From: Streptosporangium sp. NBC_01495
GTDB lineage: Bacteria; Actinomycetota; Actinomycetes; Streptosporangiales; Streptosporangiaceae
DNA length: 64,000 nt
Direction of reading: 5' to 3'
NCBI RefSeq assembly: GCF_036250735.1
Contig: NZ_CP109430.1
Span: forward strand, 9,734,001-9,798,000
In this document: piece by piece, positions 14,233 to 22,034 of the stretch
Position numbering within the stretch: the first letter of the stretch is position 1
Layout of the letters: the number at the start of each line of letters is the position of its first letter
The notes under the pieces: generated by a model
Database searches by the model: none
What the model was told of the DNA's origin: nothing
The model's input: the letters and a program-made list of their open reading frames with translations, nothing else
Translations under genes and position numbers: made by a program

Positions 14233-15298
14233 CCCAGCGATTGCCGTACAGGTCCAGGAAGACGACGACCCGGCCGTAGGGCTCGCTACGCGGGGCCTCC
14301 TCGAAGACGACGCCCGCCGACAGCAGACGCTCGTAGTCGCGGGCGAAGTCGTCGGTGTGGAGGAAGAGGCCGACCCTGCCACCGGTCTGGTCGCCGACCC
14401 GGGCCTCCTGCTCGGGACCGTCGGCGCGTGCGAGCAGCAGCGCCGTCTCCCGGGCACCGCGCGGGCGGACGGTGACCCAGCGCTTGCCGTCGCCCAGCGG
14501 CGTGTCCTCCAGGAGCTCGAAGCCGAGGACGTGGAGGTAGAAGCCGATGGCCTCGTCGTAGTCACGCACGACGAGAGTGGTGAGGCCCAAATAGGACCCC
14601 ACGGGCGGCCCGAGCCTTTTCCGGGGCCGTCCCCCCGCCATCAGATCGGCACGGACGGTCTCCTGAAGATTGGTGATCGTCAGGACGACCCGGGCGGCGA
14701 GCAGGCCCGCGACGATCGGCAGCGGGACGCAGGCGACCAGGGCGACAGTCTCCAGAACGGTCAGGTCCGCGTTCCCCAGAGCCACGGACGCCGTCTCCGT
14801 CACCGTCCACAGCAGCCACGCCAGCCACCACGCCCAGACCAGCCCCGAGCGGCGTCCCCGGTAGAGGTCGGTTCCCGGCGGCAGCCCACCGGGCCGGGAG
14901 GTGGTCAGGATGTCGTCGACGACCCCCTTGGGGACGAACAGGTTGACGATGGGAGCGATCCACCCGAACACCAGGTACGGCGCGGCGTACCTGTGGAAGA
15001 CCCCGGGGGAGATCGCGTACGCGTTGCTCCGGGCGCGGAACAGCCAGCACACGAAGGCGATGCCCGCCAGCAGGTGGAGAACCCAGAAAAGAAGGATGAC
15101 CGGGGAGAGGAGCAGCGCGTACAGGGCGTTCCACTCGTAGACCGTCCGCCACGACCAGCTCTCCCGGTAGAGGAGCCGCATCGCCGAGGTGCCGGCGGAG
15201 ACGACGGAGGTCAGCGCGATCAGGGTGAGAGCGACGGTCGCGAACGCGCGAACCGGCTGCAGGAAGCGAACAGGCGCGAAAAGCGCGCTCGGGTACAT
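14192..15298 (-). CDS. DUF4328 membrane domain fused to a VOC (glyoxalase-like) domain
   Basis: 368 residues. The N-terminal ~225 residues carry several membrane helices with the DUF4328 signature: RARSNAYAISPGVFHRY, FGWIAPIVNLFVPKGVVDDI, and a TM helix pair around LAWLLWTVTETASVALG. The C-terminal ~130 residues form a VOC module: SYLGLTTLVVRDYDEAIGFY, LGFELLED, GLFLHTDDFARDYERL, and VVVFLDLYGNRWDLFQPA. The two parts are in one uninterrupted frame. VOC modules bind metal or small ligands; DUF4328 has no known function. I infer a membrane-anchored ligand-binding or enzyme module. The C-terminal end is the master copy of the 41-bp array. Confidence 0.8.
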   Translation of the reverse strand: MYPSALFAPVRFLQPVRAFATVALTLIALTSVVSAGTSAMRLLYRESWSWRTVYEWNALYALLLSPVILLFWVLHLLAGIAFVCWLFRARSNAYAISPGVFHRYAAPYLVFGWIAPIVNLFVPKGVVDDILTTSRPGGLPPGTDLYRGRRSGLVWAWWLAWLLWTVTETASVALGNADLTVLETVALVACVPLPIVAGLLAARVVLTITNLQETVRADLMAGGRPRKRLGPPVGSYLGLTTLVVRDYDEAIGFYLHVLGFELLEDTPLGDGKRWVTVRPRGARETALLLARADGPEQEARVGDQTGGRVGLFLHTDDFARDYERLLSAGVVFEEAPRSEPYGRVVVFLDLYGNRWDLFQPADVSPAYG

Positions 15299-15392
15299 GG
15301 GAGTCCTTCAACGAGGATCAAGGCGGCCAGTATGCCGGATCAGGACATGGCACCATGAACGTTTTTCTACCTGCCGGTTGTCCCCTCCATCA

Positions 15393-15485
15393 CCGGCATC
15401 TCCCCGATGGCCGGGGGACGGAGGTGCCGTCAGGTCCCCCGCCAGACCGGTGACCCGCATCTCCCCGGTGGCCGGGGGACGGAGG
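15393..15485. repeat. Two-copy direct repeat upstream of NUDIX gene
   Basis: A ~32-bp unit containing GCATCTCCCCGRTGGCCGGG and then GGACGGAGG occurs at 15393-15424 and ~15454-15485, about 61 bp apart. It lies before the ATG of the NUDIX gene and contains no coding sequence I can support. Confidence 0.6.
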
Positions 15486-15517
15486 GTGTTCGACCGGTCC
15501 TGAGGCATCATTGGTTC

Positions 15518-16381
15518 ATGACGGCCGGGGACGGGGACGGGTGGGCTCGGTGCGATCTCGGGCACCGGCACTGGGGGGTGTACGGCGCGGCCGGTCTGCT
15601 CGCCGTCCATCACGACGCCACAGCCGGGCCCCGCGTCCTGATGCAGAAGCGCTCCGCGTGGAGCCATCACGGCGGCACCTGGGGACTTCCGGGCGGCGCC
15701 CGAGACAGCCACGAGGACGCGGTCGCGACCGCCCTGCGCGAGGCCTTCGAGGAGGCCGCGCTGGACGGCACCGGCCTGCGGGTCCAGGGCGTCTACCTCG
15801 ACGACCACGGCGGCTGGTCCTTCGACACCGTGATCGCCGAGGCTTCCGAGCTGCTGCGTGCGATCCCCGCCAACGCCGAGAGCGACGACCTGCGCTGGGT
15901 CCCCGCCGAGGAGATCACCGCCAGGAACCTCCACCCCGGTTTCGCCGCGACCTGGCCGGTCGTCGGCCTCGCGCTCACCCCCTCCCTCGTCGTCCTCGAC
16001 GTCGCCAACATCGTGGGCGCCCGCGCCGAGCACGACTGGTGGCGGGATCGCGCGGGGGCGGCGGCCAAGCTGCTCGCCGAGGTCGGCGCGCGTGCCGCCG
16101 ACGGCCGGTGGACCGCGCCCGACCGTGTCCCGGCGCTGGCGCGCTGGTTCCCCCGGCTGACCGCGGTCGTCGAGGGCGCCGCCCGCGGCACCGCCTCCGT
16201 GCCCGGAGTCTCCGTGATCGCCGCTCCGGGGAGCGGGGACGACGCCATCGTCCGGGCCGTACGGGACACCCGCCCCTGGGAGCGCGTCCTGGTCGTCACC
16301 GCCGACCGGGGGCTGCGCGAGCGGGTCACGGAACTGGGTGCCGAGACCGTCGGACCCCGGTGGCTGCTGGCGCAGTTGTGA
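15518..16381 (+). CDS. NUDIX hydrolase fused to a NYN/PIN-like (YacP-type) domain
   Basis: 287 residues from ATG 15518. Residues ~20-150 are NUDIX: the box reads GGARDSHEDAVATALREAFEE, matching Gx5Ex7REUxEExGU except that the first conserved Glu is His-Glu shifted. The second half begins SLVVLDVANIVGARAEHDWW and contains aspartates placed as in NYN/PIN ribonucleases (VVLDVAN early; VLVVTADRGLRERV late, then WLLAQL). A NUDIX-plus-NYN chain suggests nucleotide or RNA-end processing. The NUDIX call is firm; the NYN part is by pattern. Confidence 0.82.
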   Translation: MTAGDGDGWARCDLGHRHWGVYGAAGLLAVHHDATAGPRVLMQKRSAWSHHGGTWGLPGGARDSHEDAVATALREAFEEAALDGTGLRVQGVYLDDHGGWSFDTVIAEASELLRAIPANAESDDLRWVPAEEITARNLHPGFAATWPVVGLALTPSLVVLDVANIVGARAEHDWWRDRAGAAAKLLAEVGARAADGRWTAPDRVPALARWFPRLTAVVEGAARGTASVPGVSVIAAPGSGDDAIVRAVRDTRPWERVLVVTADRGLRERVTELGAETVGPRWLLAQL

Positions 16382-16397
16382 TGTTCCACGTGAAGCA
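16382..16397. promoter_or_regulatory. parS-like palindrome (degenerate)
   Basis: TGTTCCACGTGAAGCA differs from the actinomycete ParB-binding site TGTTTCACGTGAAACA at two symmetrical positions. It begins right at the NUDIX stop codon. A working parS is possible, but chance or a general CACGTG site cannot be excluded. Confidence 0.35.
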
Positions 16398-16415
16398 TCG
16401 GAGCGATATGGCACG

Positions 16416-16883
16416 ATGAGGCGCGTGTCCGAGCTTCGAACCGGCCCGCGGAGTCTCTGGACCGATGGCGAGAGCCCGGTTCCTCCGGATTCCTGGGGAC
16501 GTGCGAGCTCCGCTTCCCGGGGGCGTAAGGGTTCCGCGAACCGTGCCCTGCCGTGGGGGTTCGCGCTCGTCATCGTCCTGCTGGTGGTGGGGAGATTCGC
16601 GCTCACGCCCCACCTGACGGCGCCCGCGCTGCGGACGTGGGCCACGATCTTCGTGGCGATCTGCGTGCAGGCGCTGCCGTTCCTGGTCTTCGGGGTGGCG
16701 CTGTCGGCGGCGATCACGGCGTTCGTCCCGGCGTCGTTCTGGACCAGGGCGCTGCCCTGGGTCGAGGTCACCGGCACCTGGATCCCGCAGACCTTCGGCA
16801 CGATGCCCAACGGGGTCATCTACCCGCAGATGACCGGCAAGAGCCTCACGAGGGTCGATCCCCCCGACGAGCAGTACGAGTAG
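16416..16883 (+). pseudogene. Deletion chimera of a YraQ-type permease and its TIGR03943 (DUF1980) partner
   Basis: The first ~110 residues match the start of YraQ/UPF0718 permeases: a helix LPWGFALVIVLLVVGRF, then TWATIFVAICVQALPFLVFGVALSAAITAFVP. Just after that the sequence changes to EVTGTWIPQTFG, TGKSLTRVDPPDEQYE, which resembles the extreme C-terminus of the TIGR03943 protein normally encoded next to the permease. The permease's remaining helices and most of the partner are missing. An in-frame deletion joining two neighbouring genes explains this. The 155-residue product is unlikely to transport anything. Confidence 0.6.
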
Positions 16884-16967
16884 GCCGAGGCCCGGATCGC
16901 TCCCGCCCGAACGGTCCCGTGCGGCGTGCGTTCGCCCGTTCGGCCCCGTGCGGCCGTACGGCCGGCG

Positions 16968-17066
16968 GAGGCCGGGAGGCCGGGAGGCCGGGAGGCCGGG
17001 AGGCCGGGAGGCCGGGAGGCCGGGAGGCCGGGAGGCCGGGAGGCCGGGAGGCCGGGAGGCCGGGAG
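16968..17066. repeat. 8-bp tandem array (GAGGCCGG)n abutting a stop codon
   Basis: About 12 perfect copies of GAGGCCGG run from 16968 to 17066 and end exactly at the TCA (stop) of the PrsW-like gene. The array is palindrome-rich (GGCC in each unit). Confidence 0.95.
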
Positions 17067-17879
17067 TCAGGCGCGAACCGGCTCCGGTTCCGGGATCGGC
17101 ATCGGTTTCAGATTCCGGGTGGCCCGGTGGAACAGCCAGTAGCTCGTCACGGCGACGGCGATGAAGAGCAGCCTGGCCGGTCGGGGGATGTCCAGGATGA
17201 GCAGCCCGTCGCTGAGCGAGTGGAGCATGGCCGCCGTGACGAAGGCGACGACGATGGGGAGGGTGACGACGGCGCGGCCCCGGACCTCCCAGGCGCCGAA
17301 GGCCACCGCGCAGACCAGGCCGGTCCAGACGAGGTGGCTGAAGGGGGTGCTGAGGCCACGCAGGAGGAGGACCGTGCCCGCGCCCAGGGCGCCGTCGTGG
17401 TTGGCGATGCTCTTCCAGGCGTAGGCCATCGACTCCATGATCGCGAATCCGGTCGCGCAAGCCAGGCCGAGCGCGACCCCCGCGGCCTTGGTGAGGTGGC
17501 GGCCGGTGAGCGCGACCGCGAGGGGCGGGACGAGTTTCGCGGGTTCCTCGATCCATCCGACCCGCAGGATCGAGTTGCTGTTCTTCTCGGAGATGAGGAG
17601 CGCGTCGAAGTAGCCGCCGAGCAGGAGCGCGACACCCCCGCCGAACAGGAACATGCCCGCCAGCGTCATGGCCGGCACGCTGGTGGCGATGTGGATACGG
17701 TCGTGGACGGCGAGCAGGAGCGCGATGGGCCCGGCCGCGGCCCCGTAGAAGAAGGCCGCGGGCAGGACGGCCTGGTTACCGGCCACCTGCATCATGGCGA
17801 TGAGCGAGAAGGACAGAACGATCAGGGCGATCCACGCCTTGAACCATCGATGCCGATAGAAGCGCATATGGTCTCGCAT
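17067..17879 (-). CDS. PrsW-family intramembrane metalloprotease
   Basis: 270 residues with about eight hydrophobic helices. The family motifs are present: WIEEPAKLVPP (EExxK), FAIMESMAYA with the Glu of motif 2, and His residues in STPFSHLVWTGL and AAMLHSLSDG. PrsW proteases cut membrane anti-sigma factors or related proteins. The C-terminus ends with a Pro/Glu-rich tail just before the 8-bp array. Monocistronic; no adjacent anti-sigma. Confidence 0.9.
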   Translation of the reverse strand: MRDHMRFYRHRWFKAWIALIVLSFSLIAMMQVAGNQAVLPAAFFYGAAAGPIALLLAVHDRIHIATSVPAMTLAGMFLFGGGVALLLGGYFDALLISEKNSNSILRVGWIEEPAKLVPPLAVALTGRHLTKAAGVALGLACATGFAIMESMAYAWKSIANHDGALGAGTVLLLRGLSTPFSHLVWTGLVCAVAFGAWEVRGRAVVTLPIVVAFVTAAMLHSLSDGLLILDIPRPARLLFIAVAVTSYWLFHRATRNLKPMPIPEPEPVRA

Positions 17880-17931
17880 GGTAAGTAATTCCCCAGTACA
17901 TATGCCCTAGATTCGGGGGAATTGTCCATAT

Positions 17932-18516
17932 TTACGGAAACATCGACTCCGCCACGATCACGGCGCCGATGACCATGAACACCACGGGCACCAGCCACGC
18001 ACCCGTCCGCTCCACCAGGGCGATGACCTTCTCGTGCGACCCGAGCCAGGAGGCCGCCACGCACCAGACCGCGACGAGCACCGCGAACACGGCCACCGTG
18101 ACGGCACTGGACGCCGGTCCGATCGTGCGGAACAGCGGGGTGTAGACGGAGATGTTGTCGGCCCCGTTCGCGATGGTCACCCCCGCGATCGAGAGCACCC
18201 CCGAGGCGATCCGGGGCGCCTCGTCGTCACCGCCCCTCCTGGCCCTCCCGGCTTTGACCAGCCCCCACACCCCCATGCCGAACGGCACCAGGCCGAGCAG
18301 CCCCACCCAGCGGTCCGGCACCACGGCGAGCCCGAGGGCCGCCGCGACCGAGACGGCCACCAGCGCGGCGATGCCCGCGTACTGGCCCGTGACGATCTGC
18401 CAGGGGCGGGGAACGCCACCCGCCTTGGACGCCAGGAAGAGCACCGTCAGAATGATGATGTCGTCCACGTTGGTACCGGCGAAGACGGCGGCGGCCGTAC
18501 CGATCGTTTGAATCAC
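17932..18516 (-). CDS. CadD-family (LysE superfamily) cadmium/cation efflux protein
   Basis: 194 residues, about six TM helices. Starts MIQTIGTAAAVFAGTNVDDIIILTVLFL, the diagnostic N-terminus of CadD-type exporters with the DD pair; the second-half repeat has GVTIANGADNISVYTPLF. CadD proteins export Cd(II) in Gram-positive bacteria. No ArsR/CadC regulator is adjacent, so the substrate is inferred from the family. Confidence 0.9.
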   Translation of the reverse strand: MIQTIGTAAAVFAGTNVDDIIILTVLFLASKAGGVPRPWQIVTGQYAGIAALVAVSVAAALGLAVVPDRWVGLLGLVPFGMGVWGLVKAGRARRGGDDEAPRIASGVLSIAGVTIANGADNISVYTPLFRTIGPASSAVTVAVFAVLVAVWCVAASWLGSHEKVIALVERTGAWLVPVVFMVIGAVIVAESMFP

Positions 18517-18627
18517 GCGCGCATTATGTCGGCTCCCCCTCCGGGTTCGCGATGAGCGTGGTCAGCCGAGAGCTACGGGCGTTATGATCACTTTCATCCG
18601 CTCTTGCCAGTCCCCCGGAGACCGCAC

Positions 18628-19368
18628 GTGGGCTATCCGCCGCAGTACGGCCAGCCGCCGCGGGGTGAGACGGGACGGGGGCTGGTCGTGATAGTCATCA
18701 TGGCCATCGGCTTGGCCATCGGGACCGTCATCGCCGTTTTCATGGTGTTCAACCCGCCCTCGTCGCCGCCGAGCACGGCCTCGACGCCCGGCGGCGAGCA
18801 CTCGGAGACCTCGGTCCGCCAGGCCGTCCAACCGGCGCTCGACGCCTACAGCAGCGGGTCGTACGGCGACTTCTGGGACCTGTGGACCACCGAGGCACAG
18901 GGGCTGATCGCTCGGGAGGAGTACGTGAGGCTGTTCGAGATCTGCCCCCCGATCCTGACGAACTCCCCGCTCACCATCGCCACCGTCACGATCACCGGCG
19001 ACAACGCCCAGGTCGAGGCGACCCGGGCCAACGACGCGACGGACTTCGACTTCACCTTCGAGAGCGGTACGTGGCTGTACGAGCCGTCGCCCGAGGAGCG
19101 GCTCACCTACCAGGCGCCGGTCGACCAGATAGCCGAGCAGCGGCGGACCATGGGATTCTGCGGCGCGGTCACCCCCACCCCCGGCGCGACCACCCCCACC
19201 ACTCCCACTGTCCCCACCACTCCCACCGACCCCTCTGTTCCCAGCGTTCCCACGGTTCCCACGAATCCCGCTGATCCCTCCGTTCCCACGGTTCCCACGA
19301 ACCCTGGCGATCCCTCGGTCCCCACCGTTCCTACGGATCCCGCCACTCAGCCGCCGGGGTTCCTGTAG
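18628..19368 (+). CDS. Membrane-anchored exported protein with Pro/Thr repeat tail
   Basis: 246 residues from GTG 18628. A short Pro/Gly/Gln-rich cytoplasmic start (GYPPQYGQPP) precedes one TM helix (LVVIVIMAIGLAIGTVIAVFMVF). The outer domain (SVRQAVQPALDAYSSGSYGDFWDLW, then LIAREEYVRLFEICPP) resembles NTF2/DUF4878-like lipoprotein domains. The last ~65 residues are repeats of the form DPSVPTVPTNP, encoded by imperfect tandem DNA repeats, likely a wall-spanning stalk. Function unknown. Confidence 0.75.
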   Translation: MGYPPQYGQPPRGETGRGLVVIVIMAIGLAIGTVIAVFMVFNPPSSPPSTASTPGGEHSETSVRQAVQPALDAYSSGSYGDFWDLWTTEAQGLIAREEYVRLFEICPPILTNSPLTIATVTITGDNAQVEATRANDATDFDFTFESGTWLYEPSPEERLTYQAPVDQIAEQRRTMGFCGAVTPTPGATTPTTPTVPTTPTDPSVPSVPTVPTNPADPSVPTVPTNPGDPSVPTVPTDPATQPPGFL

Positions 19369-19428
19369 TGATGACCTTTGGTCCAGAAGTGCTGCCATAA
19401 TCCACAATTCACGGCTACTGTCGAACGC

Positions 19429-19851
19429 ATGGCCCACTCCATGCCGGCATGGCGAGACGGCACAGGATCGGAAAAACCATCATCGAATGATCACGATGGT
19501 GCCAGACAAGAATCGGATTCGGTTCCGCTGTGGCTGGCACATCTCCAGCTCAGAGAAGGACAAAAGGCGATCAGCGCACCGACTTCTGACACAGCTATCA
19601 CCATAGAGCTGGATAAAGCGGATTATGAGGCGCTTTCTCGTAAGGCACGACTGACCGGAAACCGCGTCGCCGATGTGATCCACGCGGCCGTCCAGCGAGA
19701 GATAGGCAACAAGCCCCACGTGATTACCCTGATGCACCGTTGGAATCTGCATCGCGAAGACCTCGACACGGCGGCCGACTCCCTCGGGGTCGACCAGCTC
19801 TCCGAGGCGGAGTGGGGCCAGATCGGCATTCGCCGTTTCCGGAGGCGCTGA
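19429..19851 (+). CDS. Putative antitoxin of a PIN-type toxin-antitoxin pair
   Basis: From ATG 19429, 140 residues (upstream TTG/GTG starts are possible). The middle part, ITIELDKADYEALSRKARLTGNRVADVIHAAVQREIG, has the look of a ribbon-helix-helix DNA-binding segment; the C-terminal part is helical and acidic. It ends 3 bp before a PIN-like gene, the usual antitoxin-first arrangement. Codon use is less GC-biased at the 5' end, hinting at transfer. The role is inferred from pairing. Confidence 0.5.
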   Translation: MAHSMPAWRDGTGSEKPSSNDHDGARQESDSVPLWLAHLQLREGQKAISAPTSDTAITIELDKADYEALSRKARLTGNRVADVIHAAVQREIGNKPHVITLMHRWNLHREDLDTAADSLGVDQLSEAEWGQIGIRRFRRR

Positions 19852-19854
19852 ACC

Positions 19855-20241
19855 ATGCTTCCCGGTCGAGTGCTCGACGTGAGCGCACTGGTCGACATCG
19901 CGGTGGCGAAGACCGAATACTCCCGGAGCGTCGCCGCCATGTGTCTCTTCCGTGGCGGCGGGATATGCGTCCCGGCGACCAGCCTCGCGGCCGTCCTGTC
20001 CATCTCCCCGATCTCGACCCAGGTGGAGCTGTTCGAGCTCGTCACGACACCCGGTGTGAAGATCGATGACTTCACCCATGGGAAGGTGGGGGACATCGCG
20101 GAGATCCTCGACGGATCGCGCGACATCACGGCCGGACACGTCATCTGGTGTGCCCGTGCCACCAAATGGCCCATCCTCACCGATCGCGGGGCGGAGCTCA
20201 TCCAGTACGACCAGAACATCGGGATCGATCCCCTGCCGTAG
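19855..20241 (+). CDS. PIN-domain-like protein, putative toxin
   Basis: 128 residues. It starts LPGRVLDVSALVDIAV, with the first PIN aspartate in LDVSAL, and ends with AGHVIWCARATKWPILTDRGAELI, matching the PIN C-terminal half where the last aspartate follows ILT. The mid-domain acidic residue usually found in an xxE motif is not obvious (CVPATSLAAVL), so catalytic competence is doubtful. PIN toxins cut tRNA or other RNA and are held by a co-encoded antitoxin, here likely the gene before it. Confidence 0.65.
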   Translation: MLPGRVLDVSALVDIAVAKTEYSRSVAAMCLFRGGGICVPATSLAAVLSISPISTQVELFELVTTPGVKIDDFTHGKVGDIAEILDGSRDITAGHVIWCARATKWPILTDRGAELIQYDQNIGIDPLP

Positions 20242-20498
20242 CGAGGCAGGCCGGGCTGCGCACCGGCGTGGCGGCTCCCGGTTCGGCCGGTCGCCCCGGT
20301 GCGGCCTGTCGCCCGGTTCGGCCGATCGGCTGTGGGCGAGGGCGGGTGATCCCTGTCTGATCCCTGTCCAAAGGCGGTCGGCGACGGGTGGGATTCCCAG
20401 CACCCATACCTTTTCAGTGAAAAATGATGCCAAATATCGTCGCGCGCACGATCGATTTTCGGGGCTGCGGCTTTCACACTGGGAGGGTGACATTCCAG

Positions 20499-20723
20499 AT
20501 GAGGCGCATCAAGCTAGACATTCCTGACGGACCAGAATACGACCAGGTGCGCGATATGCACGGTCACACGGTCACGGTGTTCGCGTCCACGGAGGTCAAC
20601 GGCGAACGTTCCCTGAAAATCGGCAGCCGGACTTTGCTGCTGAGGAAGGTGGGCGTGGACGAGGACGAAGAGGGGCCGATGGACGTCTACCGGGCTGAGT
20701 CCATTTCGGAACCCTCGTACTGA
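20499..20723 (+). CDS. Hypothetical small protein (74 aa)
   Basis: ATG 20499 lies 11 bases after GGGAGGG (20481-20487); the frame is also open from 20424. The product MRRIKLDIPDGPEYDQVRD ... GSRTLLLRKVG ... SISEPSY looks like a compact beta-rich soluble protein. It lies between the PIN pair and the PP2C-like gene. No family recognised. Confidence 0.5.
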   Translation: MRRIKLDIPDGPEYDQVRDMHGHTVTVFASTEVNGERSLKIGSRTLLLRKVGVDEDEEGPMDVYRAESISEPSY

Positions 20724-20988
20724 GGATCCGTCCCCGTGTCCCGTGCCCCGCTCGTCCCCGCGCCTCGGTGTCCCCGCGCCGGTGCGCCCGCCTCCGGGCC
20801 GACGGTGCCCGGCCCCGGATCCGTGGCCCGCCGTAAGGACGTCCCGGAGGTACGCCACTGAGGGTAGGCCTCGGGGGTATCCCGCGCGGAGTACGCGGGG
20901 GAATACGCCGTTCCAACCGGGGAACTCGTGAGGGAAACGTGCACACCCGTCCGGCGCAAGCCCGTCCAGCACGAGGAGCTCCGACCCG

Positions 20989-21909
20989 ATGCGCATCACC
21001 TTCACCACCGAAGCGGCACCCGGCAGGCAGAACACGGACGCCAAGGAAACCGCGGACAGAACCAACAGCACGGACAGCACGGACAGCACGGACAGCACGG
21101 ACAGCACGGACAGCACGGACAGCGACAACAATGAGGACTTCTTCGGGGCGACCCCGGACGCCTTCGTCCTCCTCGACGGCGCGGGCACCCCGGAGGGGGC
21201 GGAGACCGGGTGTGTTCACGGCGTCGGCTGGTACGTACGCTCGCTGGGCTCGACCCTCCTCGCGGGCATGACGCAGGACACGGGAACGCTCACGGAGATA
21301 CTCGCGAACGGCATAAAGGCCGTCGCCTCCCTCCACGACTTCGTCTGCGACCTCACCCATCCCGGATCGCCGTCCGCCACGGTGATCATGGTCCGCCGTA
21401 CGGCGGGGAACCTGGACTTCCTCGTCCTGGCGGACTCCGTCCTCATCCTGGACATGGCCGGCCAGGCGGAGCCGACGGTCGTCTGTGACGACCGGGTGGA
21501 TCGGGTCGGCAGGGCGCACCGGTCGACCATGGACGGCCTCGCCCACGGAAGTGCCGAGCACGTCACCGCACGCCGGGAGTACGTGGAGACCATGCGGGAC
21601 CACCGCAACCGCGAGGGCGGTTTCTGGATCGCCGCCGTCGACCCGCTCACCGCCGAGCAGTCGCTCACCGGCACGCTCCCCGCCGACCGGGTACGGGCGG
21701 TCGCCCTGCTCAGCGACGGAGCCTCCCGGCTCGTCGACCTGTTCGAGCTGGTCACCTGGCGCGAGGCCCTCGACACCCTCGAACGGTCCGGCCCCGGCGA
21801 GCTGATCCGCCGGGTTCGCGAGGCCGAGCACACCGATTCCGACGGCTCCCGCTGGCCCCGGACGAAAACCCACGACGACGCGACAGCCGCCTACTGCCTA
21901 TTCGGCTGA
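20989..21909 (+). CDS. PP2C-like protein with internal (TDS)n repeat insertion
   Basis: 306 residues. Apart from a ~35-residue insertion it matches the gene product at 62619-63440 along its whole length. Shared features are DAFVLLDGAGTP, CVHGVGWYVRSLGSTLL, HDFVCDLTHPGSPSATVIMV, DHRNREGGFWIAAVDP, VALLSDGASRLVD and KTHDDATAAY. The LLDGAG, LLSDG and DDAT segments resemble PP2C metal-binding motifs 2, 8 and 11, though spacing is unusual, so a phosphatase role is inferred. Between the N-terminal strand and NEDFFGATP lie seven TDS tripeptides encoded by a 9-bp tandem array. The 3' end and stop are repeated downstream with 41-bp period. Confidence 0.72.
   Translation: MRITFTTEAAPGRQNTDAKETADRTNSTDSTDSTDSTDSTDSTDSDNNEDFFGATPDAFVLLDGAGTPEGAETGCVHGVGWYVRSLGSTLLAGMTQDTGTLTEILANGIKAVASLHDFVCDLTHPGSPSATVIMVRRTAGNLDFLVLADSVLILDMAGQAEPTVVCDDRVDRVGRAHRSTMDGLAHGSAEHVTARREYVETMRDHRNREGGFWIAAVDPLTAEQSLTGTLPADRVRAVALLSDGASRLVDLFELVTWREALDTLERSGPGELIRRVREAEHTDSDGSRWPRTKTHDDATAAYCLFG
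21066..21123 (+). repeat. 9-bp tandem array (CAGCACGGA)n inside the PP2C-like gene
   Basis: About 6.5 perfect copies of a 9-bp unit encode Ser-Thr-Asp repeats. The array keeps the frame and is absent from the paralog at 62.6 kb. Confidence 0.95.
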
Positions 21910-21990
21910 CCCACGACGACGCGACAGCCGCTTACCGCCTGTTCGGCTGACCCACGACGACGCGACGGCCGCCTACCGCCTGTTCGGCTG
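21868..21990 (+). repeat. 41-bp tandem array over the 3' end of the PP2C-like gene
   Basis: Three copies with exact 41-bp period: the TGA stop at 21907-21909 recurs at 21948-21950 and 21989-21991, each within GTTCGGCTGACCC or a one-base variant. The first copy is the coding end (DDATAAYCLFG plus stop). Confidence 0.95.
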
Positions 21991-22034
21991 ACCCGACCTG
22001 CCGGCACGCGCGGCGGATGGTCACCCGATGACCT

